From Spirosoma taeanense (GTDB lineage: Bacteria; Bacteroidota; Bacteroidia; Cytophagales; Spirosomataceae): DNA of 64,000 bases. The stretch covers positions 4,836,001 to 4,900,000 of the forward strand of contig NZ_CP053435.1 of assembly GCF_013127955.1 (NCBI RefSeq), given 5' to 3'. This document shows, in pieces, positions 8,656-19,009 of this stretch; the first letter of the stretch is position 1, and every line of letters begins with the position of its first letter. The notes beneath the pieces are model-generated. The model saw nothing but the letters and a program-made list of their open reading frames with translations. It did no database searches and had not been told where the DNA came from. The position numbers and the translations under genes were made by a program.

Positions 8656-9603
8656 ATGACCATGAAGAACCGCAGAGATTTCCTGAAAAACGCCGGAGCG
8701 CTGACTCTAGGCGGCATAATACTTCCCCGATTAACCCAAGCTGAGTACCTGTTTAGTCCAGCGGCTTTGCGCCCCGTGGGTATTCAACTCTATACGTTGT
8801 TCCGGTCGATGAACGAAGACCCGCAGGGCACTTTGAAGCAGATTGCAGCTGCTGGCTACAAAGAAGTTGAATCGGCCTTTAACACGCGCGGGGGCTATTA
8901 CGGCTATAGCGCCAAAGAGTTTAAGAAGGTAGTTGAAGATTTAGGAATGAAGTGGCGGGCCCACCATGCCGGAGGTGCTCCCCGTCGGCCCCGGCCCGCG
9001 CCCGCTGCCAGTACAGCCGCAACGCAACCGGCCAACCCAATGCCAGCAAACATGCCGCCGATGCTCAATCTGCGTGATAATTACCAGCAACTGGTTGACG
9101 AAGCAACCGAGGGCGGGCTGTCTTACCTGGTTTGTTCCAGTACACCCGTAAGCACGGTAGATGAGATCAATAAATCCATTGAAGTGTTTCAGAAAACGGG
9201 CGAAGCAGCCAAGAAAGCAGGCATCGGCTTTGCCTACCATAACCACGCCACGGAGTTTGACCCGGTCGAGGGCGGTAAAACCCCTTACGAGTTGATCCTG
9301 TCGCAGACCGATAAAGACCTCGTTAAGATGGAACTGGATCTGGCCTGGGCCACAAAGGCCGGTAAAGACCCGGTCGAACTGTTCAAGGGGCAGCCGGGCC
9401 GTTTCCCGCTCTGGCATATCAAGGACATCAAGTCGGACCTGAAAACCATTACGGAAGTAGGCAATGGCGTGGTTGATTTTAAACGCATTTTCACGGCGGC
9501 TAAACTGGCGGGGCTGAAATACATTTTCGTCGAGCAGGATATGGCCCCCGGCGTCGATAGTATCCAGACCAGCTATCAGAATCTGACGAAGGTTCTGGCC
9601 TGA
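8656..9603 (+). CDS. Tat-exported sugar phosphate isomerase/epimerase-like (xylose-isomerase-like TIM barrel) protein
   Basis: A 315-residue protein. The start at 8656 (MTMKNRR) or 8662 (MKNRR) keeps the twin-arginine motif NRRDFLK at the N-terminus; an upstream ATG at 8617 is unlikely. After the Tat signal comes an AP endonuclease 2/xylose-isomerase-like TIM barrel: VGIQLYTLFR, AAAGYKEVESAF, GFAYHNHATEF, MELDLAWATKAG, FPLWHIKDI, YIFVEQD. The E, D, H and E metal ligands of this fold appear at the expected strand ends. A Pro/Ala-rich insertion of about 30 residues (APRRPRPAPAA...) lies between barrel strands and is not typical. It is probably a periplasmic sugar isomerase or epimerase of unknown substrate, working with the carbohydrate-active genes that follow. 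Confidence 0.85.
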   Translation: MTMKNRRDFLKNAGALTLGGIILPRLTQAEYLFSPAALRPVGIQLYTLFRSMNEDPQGTLKQIAAAGYKEVESAFNTRGGYYGYSAKEFKKVVEDLGMKWRAHHAGGAPRRPRPAPAASTAATQPANPMPANMPPMLNLRDNYQQLVDEATEGGLSYLVCSSTPVSTVDEINKSIEVFQKTGEAAKKAGIGFAYHNHATEFDPVEGGKTPYELILSQTDKDLVKMELDLAWATKAGKDPVELFKGQPGRFPLWHIKDIKSDLKTITEVGNGVVDFKRIFTAAKLAGLKYIFVEQDMAPGVDSIQTSYQNLTKVLA

Positions 9604-9642
9604 GTCGTAACGGGCTAACAACCCAAAAGCGTCCTACGCAGG

Positions 9643-9691
9643 GCAATGAAAAAGCCGCTACTGCTTTGTCAGATGGCGGCTTTTTCATTGC
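9643..9691 (+). terminator. Strong intrinsic terminator after the isomerase-like gene
   Basis: A perfect 16-bp inverted repeat (9643-9658 with 9676-9691) whose arms contain A5/T5 runs. It is followed by TTTT, 40 bp after the stop codon at 9603. Confidence 0.85.
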
Positions 9692-9796
9692 TTTTACAGT
9701 AAGAATCAGCACCTATTAACCCGCTATCAGTAGAGGCAGGCCAATATTGTTTTTATAAGCTGGAGACCATTCGATTGCCGCCTAACCAACGTTTCA

Positions 9797-12292
9797 ATGT
9801 TCAAATCATCCGCTGTTCGCTTTTCTCTCCTGTTAACTGCTCTGGCGCTGGCTACGGCGCAGGCGCAGACGTTACGTCCACCGGCTTATCCACTCATTAC
9901 GCACGACCCGTATTTCAGCGTATGGAGTACGACCGACAAACTCACCGATAGCCCCACCCGCCACTGGACTGGTAAGCCGCAGTCGCTGGAAGGCGTTGTG
10001 CGCGTCGATGGAAAGGCGTATCAGTTTCTGGGCGCCCCGCCAACGACCTATGCGCCTATCCTCTCCACTGGCGAGTCGCAAGCGTATACGGCTCAGTACA
10101 CGCTCACCAAACCCGATGCGGGCTGGGAGCAACCTGATTTCAACGCGCAGGGCTGGCAATCCGCACCGGGGCCATTCGGCGATACGCCCGAAGCTCGCAC
10201 GGCCTGGCGCAACAGCAACACCGATAAGGACGGCATTTATGTCCGGCGCGAATTCACCTACGATGGTAAAACGGACCCGGCAAAGCTGCTGCTGGCGCTC
10301 AACCACGACGACGATATCACGGTCTACCTGAATGGTACGCAGATTCTGAACAAACCCGGCTACATCAACGAATATATCTATCTGCCGCTGTCGACCGAAG
10401 GGCAGAAAGCCCTGCGCACTGGCCGGAACGTGCTGGCCGTGCACTGCGTCAGTCCGCGGGGTGGTTCGTTCGTCGATGTGGGGATTGTGAATCCGATTAC
10501 CTCGTCGGCAGTCGCTACGGCGACCCAGACGGGCGTAACCGTATCGGCCACGCAGACCGATTACACCTTTATGGCTGGTCCGGTGGATCTGCGCGTTAAT
10601 TTTCTCTCGCCCCTGCTGCTGGATGAACTGGAAGTAGCTGCCCGACCCGTCACCTACGTTACGTTCGACGCCCGTTCGCGCGACGGAAAGTCCCATTCAG
10701 TTCAGCTCTTTTTTGGCGAATCGGCGACTCTGGCGACCAACACCGCCGGACAGGAAGTTATCGCCGACGCCGGCAGTACGACGGGGTTACGCTGGCTGAA
10801 GGTAGGAACCCAGCAACAGCCGGTATTGCAGAAAAAAGGCGATAACGTTCGTATCGACTGGGGCTATGCCTATCTGGCCGTACCGGAGCAGGCCAACGCT
10901 CAGTTAACGCCGGGTTCGCTGACAACTCTTAAAACGGCTTTCATGAACAAGGGAACACTCCCCGCTGGCCAACAGGCTACCGGAACGGCGCAGGAAAACG
11001 GACTGGCCGTGAGCCTGCCCATGGGTTCGGTCGGGACCACGCCCGTTCAGCGACACCTCATGCTGGCTTACGATGATCTCTACTCGGTCCAGTATTTTGG
11101 CCAGAATCTACGCCCCTGGTGGCGACGGGACGAAAAAACGACCTTACCGGCCCTGTTGCAGACAGCCGAAAAAGACTACGCCCGGCTGCGGCAGAAAAGC
11201 TCAACTTTCGACACCCAGCTTCGGGCCGAAGCCGAGAGAGCCGGGGGTAAAGCCTATGCCGACCTGTGTGTTTTAGCCTATCGCCAGGCTATCGCGGCTC
11301 ACAAGATTGTAGCCAGCCCGAAAGGTGAGGTGCTGTTTTTCTCAAAAGAGAATTTTTCCAACGGCTCCATCGGCACCGTCGACGTTACGTACCCTTCGGC
11401 CCCGCTGTTTCTGGTCTATAATAATGAGCTGGCCAAAGGGCTGATGCGCTTCATTTTCGAGTACAGCGAGTCGGGTCAGTGGAAGAAGGACTTCCCGGCC
11501 CATGACGTTGGCACCTATCCGCTGGCGAACGGGCAAACCTATGGCGAAGATATGCCGGTTGAAGAAGCCGGTAACATGATGATTCTGACGGCGGCAGCCG
11601 TGCAGATGGACGGCAAGCCCGACTTTGCCCGCCAGCACTGGCCAACACTGACCAAGTGGGTGGGTTTCCTCAAGCGCGATGGCTTCGACCCCGCCAATCA
11701 GCTCTGCACCGACGATTTTGCCGGGCACCTGGCCCGCAACGCCAACCTGTCGGCGAAGGCCATTGTCGGTATTGCCTGTTACGGTAAAATGGCCCGGATG
11801 CTGGGCGATCAGAAAACTGCCGATGAACACCTGACGCTGGCCCGCGATATGGCCCGCCGGTGGATGCAGATGGACAGCGAAGGCGACCATTACGCCCTCA
11901 CCTTCGATAAAACACCCGGCAGCTGGAGTCAGAAATACAATATTGTGTGGGACAAGCTCCTGGATCTGAACATCTTCCCAGACGAAGTGGCGAAGAAAGA
12001 AGTGGCCTTTTACCTGAACCACCAGAACCCCTATGGCCTGCCGCTCGACAGCCGCCGGACATACACTAAATCAGACTGGATTATGTGGACAGCCACGCTT
12101 ACTGATTCAGACAAGGACTTTCAGGCATTTATTACGCCCATCTGGAAATTCGCCAACGAAACGCCGTCGCGGGTGCCGCTTACAGACTGGCACGAAACAA
12201 CCAACGCCAAACAGGTTGGTTTTCAGGCCCGGTCGGTCGTGGGTGGCTACTTCATCAAAATGCTGGAAAGACGACTGGCGGCAAAGCGTTAA
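9797..12292 (+). CDS. DUF4965/DUF5127 glutaminase-family protein with inserted jelly-roll domain
   Basis: An 831-residue secreted protein with signal peptide MFKSSAVRF...ATAQAQ. The sequence PAYPLITHDPYFSVWS marks the DUF4964 N-terminus. The DUF5127 region begins near QTDYTFMAGPVDLRVNF. DUF4965 and the alpha-helical glutaminase-like core fill the C-terminal half (FIFEYSESGQW, FPAHDVGTYP, EDMPVEEAGNMMI, MWTATL). Between DUF4964 and DUF5127 (about residues 95-235) is an extra galactose-binding-like segment: FNAQGWQSAPGPFG, YVRREFTYDG, LNHDDDITVYLNGTQI, GRNVLAVHC. The family includes the fungal glutaminase GtaA, but in Bacteroidota these proteins sit with glycan-degrading genes and their true substrate is unclear. 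It lies between the isomerase-like and GH127 genes. Confidence 0.8.
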   Translation: MFKSSAVRFSLLLTALALATAQAQTLRPPAYPLITHDPYFSVWSTTDKLTDSPTRHWTGKPQSLEGVVRVDGKAYQFLGAPPTTYAPILSTGESQAYTAQYTLTKPDAGWEQPDFNAQGWQSAPGPFGDTPEARTAWRNSNTDKDGIYVRREFTYDGKTDPAKLLLALNHDDDITVYLNGTQILNKPGYINEYIYLPLSTEGQKALRTGRNVLAVHCVSPRGGSFVDVGIVNPITSSAVATATQTGVTVSATQTDYTFMAGPVDLRVNFLSPLLLDELEVAARPVTYVTFDARSRDGKSHSVQLFFGESATLATNTAGQEVIADAGSTTGLRWLKVGTQQQPVLQKKGDNVRIDWGYAYLAVPEQANAQLTPGSLTTLKTAFMNKGTLPAGQQATGTAQENGLAVSLPMGSVGTTPVQRHLMLAYDDLYSVQYFGQNLRPWWRRDEKTTLPALLQTAEKDYARLRQKSSTFDTQLRAEAERAGGKAYADLCVLAYRQAIAAHKIVASPKGEVLFFSKENFSNGSIGTVDVTYPSAPLFLVYNNELAKGLMRFIFEYSESGQWKKDFPAHDVGTYPLANGQTYGEDMPVEEAGNMMILTAAAVQMDGKPDFARQHWPTLTKWVGFLKRDGFDPANQLCTDDFAGHLARNANLSAKAIVGIACYGKMARMLGDQKTADEHLTLARDMARRWMQMDSEGDHYALTFDKTPGSWSQKYNIVWDKLLDLNIFPDEVAKKEVAFYLNHQNPYGLPLDSRRTYTKSDWIMWTATLTDSDKDFQAFITPIWKFANETPSRVPLTDWHETTNAKQVGFQARSVVGGYFIKMLERRLAAKR

Positions 12293-12348
12293 CCTGAGTG
12301 GGCGTTAAGTCTGAGATTCTCTGTAATAGTCAGATACCTCTGAACCGT

Positions 12349-14376
12349 ATGCGTATTTGTTCGTTTTCGCTGATAGCTGTTACGTTATTGTCAGCGGCTG
12401 CCCTGGCTCAGCCGACGGCTCCGCTGGCGAATCGTGCCCCGCTGGCTCCGCAAAAATACATGGAAATGCCCCTCGGCTCCATCAAACCCCAGGGGTGGCT
12501 GCGCGATCAGTTCCTGATTATGAACCAGGGCACGACGGGCCACCTGGACGAGTATTATCCAAAGCTGAAAAACGACAACGGCTGGCTCGGCGGCAAGGGC
12601 GACAACTGGGAAGAAACGCCCTACTGGCTCGACGGCGCCCTGCCACTGGCCTATCTGCTGGACGATAAACCCCTGCAGGAAAAGGTTCTGCGTTACGTCA
12701 ACTGGTCGCTCAACAACCAGCGGCCGTCGGGCTATTTTGGTCCTTTATCAAAATACGAACGCGAGACCGGTAAGCCCGTTACGTCGGGTGAGCAGGGCGA
12801 AGACTGGTGGCCCCGCATGGTCATGCTCAAGGTCATGCAGCAGTATTACCAGGCTACCGGCGACAAACGGGTAATTCCGTTCATGACCAAGTATTTTCAG
12901 TATCAGTACAACAACCTGGCGAAAACTCCGCTGGGCAAATTCACCGAGTGGTCCACGGCGCGCGGTGGCGACAACCTGCTGACAGTTTACTGGCTCTACA
13001 ACCTGACCGGCGACAAATTTCTGCTGGAACTGGGCGACCTACTGAACAAACAGACGACACCCTGGACGCAATACTTCGGGGGACGTAACTGGGTGATGGC
13101 GGCAGCCGCCCAGCAAAACGACACGGCCTGGATGGACCGGCACGCCGTCAACGTAGGCATGGGTCTGAAACTGCCGGTTGTCTATTATCAGGGCAAAAAA
13201 GCCCCGCAGCTGCTGGCGGCTTTCAAAACCGGCTGGACCGACATGATGACGCTGCACGGTTTGCCGCACGGCATGTTTTCGGGCGACGAAGACCTGCACG
13301 GCAACGACCCCACGCAGGGCGTAGAGCTGTGTGCGCTCGTCGAAACGATGTTTTCGCTCGAACAGGCCATCAGCATCACTGGCGACCCAATGTATATGGA
13401 TGCACTGGAGCGTATGACCTTCAACGCCCTGCCCACCCAGACAACCGACGATTACAACAGTCGGCAATACTTCCAGATGGCCAATCAGGTGCAGGTATCG
13501 CGGGGCGTGTTTGATTTTTCGCTGCCCTTCGACCGGGGCATGAACAACGTGTTCGGGCCGTATGCGGGTTATACGTGTTGTACCGTAAACATGCACCAGG
13601 GCTGGACCAAGTTTGCCACGCACCTCTGGTATGCCACGCCCGAACAAGGCGTGGCGGCTCTGGCATACGCACCCAGCACCGTTACGTTTCCGGCAAGCGG
13701 TGGCACAATGGTTACCATTCAGGAAACGACCAATTACCCGTTTGCCGACCAGATCAACTTCGCCATCTCGGCTGCTAAACCGGTTTCGTTTCCGCTGGAG
13801 CTCAGGATTCCGGGCTGGTGCCGCGAGGCCACGGTGCTGGTCAATGGTCAGAAACTACGCAGCGACAAGGGCGGGCAGGTGATCCGGCTGATGCAGGTCT
13901 GGAAACCCGGCGATCAGATTACGCTGCAACTGCCGATGCAGGTAACGACCAGCAACTGGGGCCGCAATTCCCGCACTGTTGAGCGCGGACCGCTGGTGTA
14001 TGCGCTTAAGGTTGCCGCGAAGGTGGACAAAAAAGAAGAACCTAAAGAAGGTACGTATTACGAGTACCGGCCCGAAAGCCCCTGGAACTACGGATTGCTT
14101 CAGTCGGTGGTGAAAGACCCTGTGCAGAACACGCAGGTTGTAGAGAAACCGTTTCCGGCTCCTTTTGTCTGGAATGAAGCCAGTGCGCCCATCGAAATCC
14201 GGACTACCGGCCGACAAATTCCGAACTGGCAGCTGGTAGATGGCGTTGCCCGCCAGCCCGTATCAGCCCGCGACGGGTACTACAAAGGTGAGGTAAGCGA
14301 TAAGACCGACTCCTTGACGCTCATTCCGTACGGCTGCACCAAGCTGCGGATTGTGGCGTTCCCGGTGGTTAAATAA
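12349..14376 (+). CDS. GH127 beta-L-arabinofuranosidase family protein (DUF1680)
   Basis: A 675-residue protein from the ATG at 12349, which starts signal peptide MRICSFSLIAVT...ALAQ; a GTG at 12298 would add 17 residues ahead of it. It has the GH127 (alpha/alpha)6 core: GSIKPQGWLRDQF near the N-terminus, EETPYWLDGALPLAYL, DGLP-like loops, and the GYTCCTVNMHQGW motif. Those adjacent Cys residues correspond to the zinc-bound catalytic Cys region of HypBA1-type enzymes. A C-terminal beta-sandwich follows (ERGPLVYAL). It most likely removes beta-L-arabinofuranosyl residues, or a related sugar, from plant glycans in the periplasm. It starts 57 bp after the DUF4965 gene, so the two probably form one operon. 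Confidence 0.88.
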   Translation: MRICSFSLIAVTLLSAAALAQPTAPLANRAPLAPQKYMEMPLGSIKPQGWLRDQFLIMNQGTTGHLDEYYPKLKNDNGWLGGKGDNWEETPYWLDGALPLAYLLDDKPLQEKVLRYVNWSLNNQRPSGYFGPLSKYERETGKPVTSGEQGEDWWPRMVMLKVMQQYYQATGDKRVIPFMTKYFQYQYNNLAKTPLGKFTEWSTARGGDNLLTVYWLYNLTGDKFLLELGDLLNKQTTPWTQYFGGRNWVMAAAAQQNDTAWMDRHAVNVGMGLKLPVVYYQGKKAPQLLAAFKTGWTDMMTLHGLPHGMFSGDEDLHGNDPTQGVELCALVETMFSLEQAISITGDPMYMDALERMTFNALPTQTTDDYNSRQYFQMANQVQVSRGVFDFSLPFDRGMNNVFGPYAGYTCCTVNMHQGWTKFATHLWYATPEQGVAALAYAPSTVTFPASGGTMVTIQETTNYPFADQINFAISAAKPVSFPLELRIPGWCREATVLVNGQKLRSDKGGQVIRLMQVWKPGDQITLQLPMQVTTSNWGRNSRTVERGPLVYALKVAAKVDKKEEPKEGTYYEYRPESPWNYGLLQSVVKDPVQNTQVVEKPFPAPFVWNEASAPIEIRTTGRQIPNWQLVDGVARQPVSARDGYYKGEVSDKTDSLTLIPYGCTKLRIVAFPVVK

Positions 14377-14381
14377 CCCTG

Positions 14382-14429
14382 TACGTATCGTGGCGGTCAA
14401 TTACTGTGAATTAACCGCCACGATACGTA
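14382..14429. terminator. Shared bidirectional terminator between convergent genes
   Basis: A perfect 16-bp inverted repeat (14382-14397 with 14414-14429). It fills the 57-bp gap between the stop codons of the GH127 gene (+) and the AI-2E gene (-). The loop itself contains AATT/AATT complementarity. Confidence 0.85.
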
Positions 14430-14433
14430 AGCC

Positions 14434-15522
14434 TTACCCGATATGGAGTATTTGTTTGAGTTTCTTGCCCAGACTGGTTTCGTTTTCAGAGCCGACTTTA
14501 CCGATCAGAAACCCGTAGGGCCTTAACGGTTCTACGTGGTCGCAGATGACCTTGATGATACCCAGCATAGGCAGCGCCAGGATCATACCCGGTATGCCCC
14601 AGACCGCTTCGCCAACCACGATCACCAGGATGGTGAACAGCGGATTGATACTTACCTCATTCCCGACTACCAGTGGTTCGATAATGTACGTCTGCGTAAA
14701 CTGCACAACCCCGTAAACGACCAGGATACCCAGAATGGTGTTAGTGTCTCCTCCCTGCGCCATCGTTACCAGAATGGCGAGCGCGGTGCCGGTGAGGTTG
14801 CCGATAAACGGAATCATTTCAAGCAGACCGCACAGAATCGCCAGAAAGATGGCGTGCTTAACGCCGACGATACTGAAGCCAATCCCATACAGGACCCACA
14901 GAGCCGTAATCATTGCGGCAAGGCCAGCCAGATACTGCTGAGCCACCTCGCTGCTTTCCTGAAGAATCTTGCGGGTTTCCGGCTGTTTATCCGTCGAAAC
15001 CATCTGGAGTACGAAGCTCCGCAGGTGGTTGCGGAAATATAGAAGCAGGAACAGATAAACCAGAACCAGGACGGTGTCAACCGCAACGGCCAACAGAGAG
15101 TCCAGAATAGCCATCACGATCCTGGAAACCTGTCCCCCACCCGAAGCCTGTTGCTGCTGGATAAGCTTCTGCTGCTGTTGCGGCTCAATACCGACTGTGT
15201 GCCGGATGAACTCCTTTAGCTGACCGACCCACTCAGAAATTCGATCTTCCACCCCCGATAGATCGCGGGTAAGCTCCGACGATTGCCAGGCCAGCAGCCC
15301 GCCAATTCCGGCGATTAGAGCCAGCAAGCAAACGATACAAAGAAAAGCGGCCCATGCCCGACTTACACCTTTTTTCTCTAATCGGTTGCTCAGGGGCAGA
15401 AACAGCATAGCCAGCAGGCCTCCAATTATAACGGGAACCAGAACTGTCCGGGCAAAATACAAGCCACCAAACAGCAGAATCAGAAAAAACAGAAACCGTG
15501 AGGGTTTTGCCAGTGCCTGCAT
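14434..15522 (-). CDS. AI-2E family transporter-like membrane protein
   Basis: A 362-residue polytopic membrane protein of the PF01594 family, called AI-2E transporters after TqsA. Other members are PerM-like or work as Na+(Li+)/H+ antiporters. The N-terminal helices FLFFLILLFGGLYFARTVL and IIGGLLAMLFLPLSNRLEKKG are followed by a large soluble segment with a poly-Gln stretch (QQQQKLIQQQQ). The conserved C-terminal membrane block contains GLLEMIPFIGNLTG, YIIEPLVVG and GIPGMILALPMLGI. It lies 75 bp downstream of the transaldolase on the same strand. The real cargo of family members without AI-2 signalling is unknown. A second member is encoded at 19725-20789. Confidence 0.85.
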   Translation of the reverse strand: MQALAKPSRFLFFLILLFGGLYFARTVLVPVIIGGLLAMLFLPLSNRLEKKGVSRAWAAFLCIVCLLALIAGIGGLLAWQSSELTRDLSGVEDRISEWVGQLKEFIRHTVGIEPQQQQKLIQQQQASGGGQVSRIVMAILDSLLAVAVDTVLVLVYLFLLLYFRNHLRSFVLQMVSTDKQPETRKILQESSEVAQQYLAGLAAMITALWVLYGIGFSIVGVKHAIFLAILCGLLEMIPFIGNLTGTALAILVTMAQGGDTNTILGILVVYGVVQFTQTYIIEPLVVGNEVSINPLFTILVIVVGEAVWGIPGMILALPMLGIIKVICDHVEPLRPYGFLIGKVGSENETSLGKKLKQILHIG

Positions 15523-15597
15523 TGAATGAATGGTAAAAATCGGTAACTAACCGCCTTCCGGCGGAACGATCGTCCGGCCAGTGCCGAACAGTTCTTT

Positions 15598-16707
15598 CTA
15601 AGCCGAGGCCAGTGATTTTTCTTTCTGGGTATTAATTGCCTCCAGCAGTTTGTCGTAAGGTTTATTGAACTTCTCGATGCCTTCCTCTTCAAGCTGCTGG
15701 CTGATGTCGTTCAGATCAATCCCGGCCTGCTCGATTCGGTTCAGAGTCTGCGTAGCCAGATCCATATCCGTTTCCAGTCGAAAATCGGCCTGGCCGTGGT
15801 CGCGGAAAGCTTCGAGAGTTTCCATCGGGATAGTGTTCACCGTTTTAGGACCAATCAGGGCCTCTACGTATTTCACATCCGAGAAGGCCGGGTCCTTACT
15901 GCTCGTGCTGGCCCAGAGCAGCCGCTGGGGGTTGGCACCCTTGGCCGCCAGGGGCTTGAACCGGTCGCTGCTGAATTCGCGCTTATAGATTTCATACGCT
16001 TTTTTGGCCGACGCAATGGCAACTTCACCTTTCAGGTCACCCAGTCCTTTTTCATCCAGCATTGGGTCGATCAGCACGTCGATACGGCTGAGAAAGAAGC
16101 TGGCTACTGACGCAATGTGGTCAATGGGTTGCCCGGCCCTGTCCCGCTCTTCCAGTCCCGATATATAGGCATCAATTACGGCTTCGTACCGTTCCAGCCC
16201 AAACAGCAGCGTAACGTTGATGTTGATGCCGTCGCTGATGCACTGACGGATGGCGGGCAGGCACTCGGCCGTACCGGGAATCTTAATCATAACATTGTCC
16301 CGTCCAACGGCTTTCCAGAGGGCACGTGCCTGGCGGAGCGTGCCCTCCATATCCTGCGCCAGATGGGGCGACACTTCCAGGCTTACGTATCCATCGGCAC
16401 CCCGAACCTCTTCTTCATATACCGGCTTGAATAAGTCGGCGGCCCGCTGAATGTCGGCGACGGCCAGGCCATAGAAAATGTCCTCGTTGCTTTTCCCTTC
16501 CTGAGCGAGCCGCTTAATGTCCTCGTCATATTCGGAACCGCTGCTGATGGCTTTTTCGAAAATCGCCGGATTTGACGTAAGCCCCCGGACACCGTCCTCG
16601 TCAATGAGTTTCTGCAGCTCGCCACTGTCCATAATCTTGCGATCAATGAAGTCCAGCCAGATGCTCTGATCAAATTCGTGAATCTTCTTTACGTTGTTCG
16701 TTTCCAT
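15598..16707 (-). CDS. tal: Transaldolase
   Basis: A 369-residue cytosolic enzyme of the non-oxidative pentose phosphate pathway. It transfers dihydroxyacetone from sedoheptulose-7-phosphate to glyceraldehyde-3-phosphate. Signature motifs are GLTSNPAIFEKAI near residue 42 and the Schiff-base lysine K142 in NVMIKIPGT. Further conserved blocks are ININVTLLFGLERYEA and LLWASTSSKDP. The length fits the long (about 360-370 residue) class found in actinobacteria and cyanobacteria-type tal. The transketolase gene lies 63 bp upstream on the same strand, so the pair is very likely one operon, possibly continuing into the AI-2E gene. Confidence 0.95.
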   Translation of the reverse strand: METNNVKKIHEFDQSIWLDFIDRKIMDSGELQKLIDEDGVRGLTSNPAIFEKAISSGSEYDEDIKRLAQEGKSNEDIFYGLAVADIQRAADLFKPVYEEEVRGADGYVSLEVSPHLAQDMEGTLRQARALWKAVGRDNVMIKIPGTAECLPAIRQCISDGININVTLLFGLERYEAVIDAYISGLEERDRAGQPIDHIASVASFFLSRIDVLIDPMLDEKGLGDLKGEVAIASAKKAYEIYKREFSSDRFKPLAAKGANPQRLLWASTSSKDPAFSDVKYVEALIGPKTVNTIPMETLEAFRDHGQADFRLETDMDLATQTLNRIEQAGIDLNDISQQLEEEGIEKFNKPYDKLLEAINTQKEKSLASA

Positions 16708-16770
16708 GATTGAGTCGTTTAATGAGTTACTTACTGAGTAATCCGTAGTGGATTACGGATAATGCTGGTT

Positions 16771-18816
16771 TTACGACAGCACCTCTTTTTTCTCGATTCC
16801 TTCGGGTCTGCCTTCCAGCACCGCTTTGGCGGTGGAAACGACATTCTCGACCGTAAAGCCGAAATAAGCCATCACCTCATCGGCTGGCCCCGACAGGCCA
16901 AAGCGGTTCATGCTCACCGTAGTCCCTTCGTCGGTGACGTACTTATACCAGCCAATAGGAGAGCCAGCTTCAACGGCCAGCCGCTTACGAATGGTGGGCG
17001 GCAGCACTTCGTGGTGATACGCCTGGTCCTGTTTCTCAAACAGCTCCCAGGACGGCATACTGACCACCCGCGCCTGAATCCCCTGCTTTTTGAGTTCTTC
17101 CTGCGCATTGAGCACCAGCGACACCTCCGAGCCAGTACCGATCAGAATAAGTTGCGGAGTTCCTTCGGCTTCGCTGAGGATGTAAGCCCCCCGCTCGACC
17201 CCACGCGCCGAACCGTATTTCGTCTGGTCCAGCACGGGCAGTTTCTGGCGGCTTAGAATCAGCACGACGGGCGTTTTAGGCTGGGTCATGGCCACGCGCC
17301 AGGCTTCCACCGTTTCGTTGGCGTCGGCGGGCCGGATCACCACGATATTCGGGATTGTTCGGAGCGAGACCACCTGCTCCACCGGCTGGTGCGTTGGACC
17401 GTCCTCACCCAGCCCGATGCTGTCGTGGGTAAATACAAACGTAGCTTTTGATTCGGACAGGGCCGTCAGGCGGATAGCGCCCCGCATATAATCGGAGAAG
17501 TTCAGGAAAGTGCCGCCGTAGGGATGCACACCACCATGCTGCGACATCCCATTCAGAGCCGCGCCCATGGCGTGTTCGCGAACGCCGAACCAGATATTGG
17601 AATTTTCGTACTGACCGGGCTGGAAACTTACGTCGCCTTTGGTGGGCATTTCGTTGGACGAAGCCAGATCGGCAGAGCCACCAAACAGAAACGGAACTTT
17701 CTTTTTCAAGGCTTCCAGCGCCTTACCCGATGCCTGCCGGGTCGCCATGTCTTTGTCGGCGGGCGTAAACCGGGGCAGATCGGCATCCCAGCCATCGGGC
17801 AGTTTACCGGCAAAAGACAGTTCAAACTGCTTAGCCTCGGCCGCAAATTGGCTTTTATAGGCGTCAAACCGCTTTTGCCAGACGGCCTGCAGGTCGGCGC
17901 CCCGCTGCCCCGGCTGACGCAGGTAGTCCCGCACTTCGTTGGGCACGACAAACGACTGATTGGGATCGAACCCGAAAAACTCCTTTACCTTCCGTACGTT
18001 CTCCTCCCCCAGCGGACTCCCGTGAACTTTACTAGTGCCTTCCAGGGGACTCCCGTAGCCGATAATGGTTCTGACGGCAATGATCGACGGACGTTCTTTC
18101 TCATCCTGTGCCGCCCGGATAGCGGCTTCGATAGCATCCAGATCATTTCCGTCGGCTACGTGCTGCGTATGCCAGCCATAGGCGTCGAAGCGGGCCATCC
18201 GGTCTTCGGTAAAGGCCAGATTGGTAGGGCCGTCGAGCGAGATCAGGTTATCGTCGTAGAGATAAATGAGCTTTCCCAGCTTAAGGTGTCCCGCCAGTGA
18301 AGCCGCTTCGGAGGCAATCCCCTCCATCAGGTCGCCATCGCTCACGATAGAATAGGTGTAGTGGTCCATGATGGTGTGGCCCTCGCGGTTATAATTAGCC
18401 GCCAGAAACGCTTCGGCCATGGCCATACCGACGCCGTTGGCAAATCCCTGCCCCAGCGGGCCGGTCGTTACTTCAACGCCCGCCGTCAGGTTCGACTCGG
18501 GGTGGCCGGGTGTTTTGGAATGAGTCTGCCGGAACTGTTTCAGATCCTCCAGTGAAAGATCGTATCCGTACAGGTGCAGCATGCTATACAGCAGGGCCGA
18601 ACCATGCCCGGCCGATAACACAAACCGATCGCGGTTGGGCCAGTGCGGGTCCTGTGGGTTGAACCGCAAAAAGCGCGACCAGAGCACATATGCCATCGGG
18701 GCCGCGCCCAGGGGTAGACCTGGATGCCCCGAATTGGCTTTCTGCACGGCATCAACGGATAAAAGCCGGATGGTATTAATACTAAGTTCGTCGAGCGAGG
18801 AAGTCTGCTGAGTCAT
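16771..18816 (-). CDS. tkt: Transketolase
   Basis: A 681-residue full-length transketolase. It carries the TPP-binding motif beginning [13 protein letters not shown] and ending near YLYDDN, the N-terminal [27 protein letters not shown], the pyrimidine-domain [17 protein letters not shown], and a C-terminal domain with GTGSEV. The ATG at 18816 was chosen ([11 protein letters not shown]); an upstream start at 18837 adds seven residues. The enzyme shuttles two-carbon units between pentose and hexose phosphates in the cytosol. It is the first gene of the tkt-tal unit. Confidence 0.96.
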   Translation of the reverse strand: MTQQTSSLDELSINTIRLLSVDAVQKANSGHPGLPLGAAPMAYVLWSRFLRFNPQDPHWPNRDRFVLSAGHGSALLYSMLHLYGYDLSLEDLKQFRQTHSKTPGHPESNLTAGVEVTTGPLGQGFANGVGMAMAEAFLAANYNREGHTIMDHYTYSIVSDGDLMEGIASEAASLAGHLKLGKLIYLYDDNLISLDGPTNLAFTEDRMARFDAYGWHTQHVADGNDLDAIEAAIRAAQDEKERPSIIAVRTIIGYGSPLEGTSKVHGSPLGEENVRKVKEFFGFDPNQSFVVPNEVRDYLRQPGQRGADLQAVWQKRFDAYKSQFAAEAKQFELSFAGKLPDGWDADLPRFTPADKDMATRQASGKALEALKKKVPFLFGGSADLASSNEMPTKGDVSFQPGQYENSNIWFGVREHAMGAALNGMSQHGGVHPYGGTFLNFSDYMRGAIRLTALSESKATFVFTHDSIGLGEDGPTHQPVEQVVSLRTIPNIVVIRPADANETVEAWRVAMTQPKTPVVLILSRQKLPVLDQTKYGSARGVERGAYILSEAEGTPQLILIGTGSEVSLVLNAQEELKKQGIQARVVSMPSWELFEKQDQAYHHEVLPPTIRKRLAVEAGSPIGWYKYVTDEGTTVSMNRFGLSGPADEVMAYFGFTVENVVSTAKAVLEGRPEGIEKKEVLS

Positions 18817-19009
18817 AATGGGAGGGTTTGCTATCAAAAACGAATGGACTGTTCACCAGATTTATTATCAGGCCATTGGCCCAATAACGTTGCCTATAAA
18901 GAAGACAAAAAAACGGAACGAATGTTTGACGAACCGAATGCGATTGCCTGTTAAGAGCAGGCCGTTAGAACTACGTAAGGCCGCCCGCATCCGGACCTCG
19001 TATAAAACA

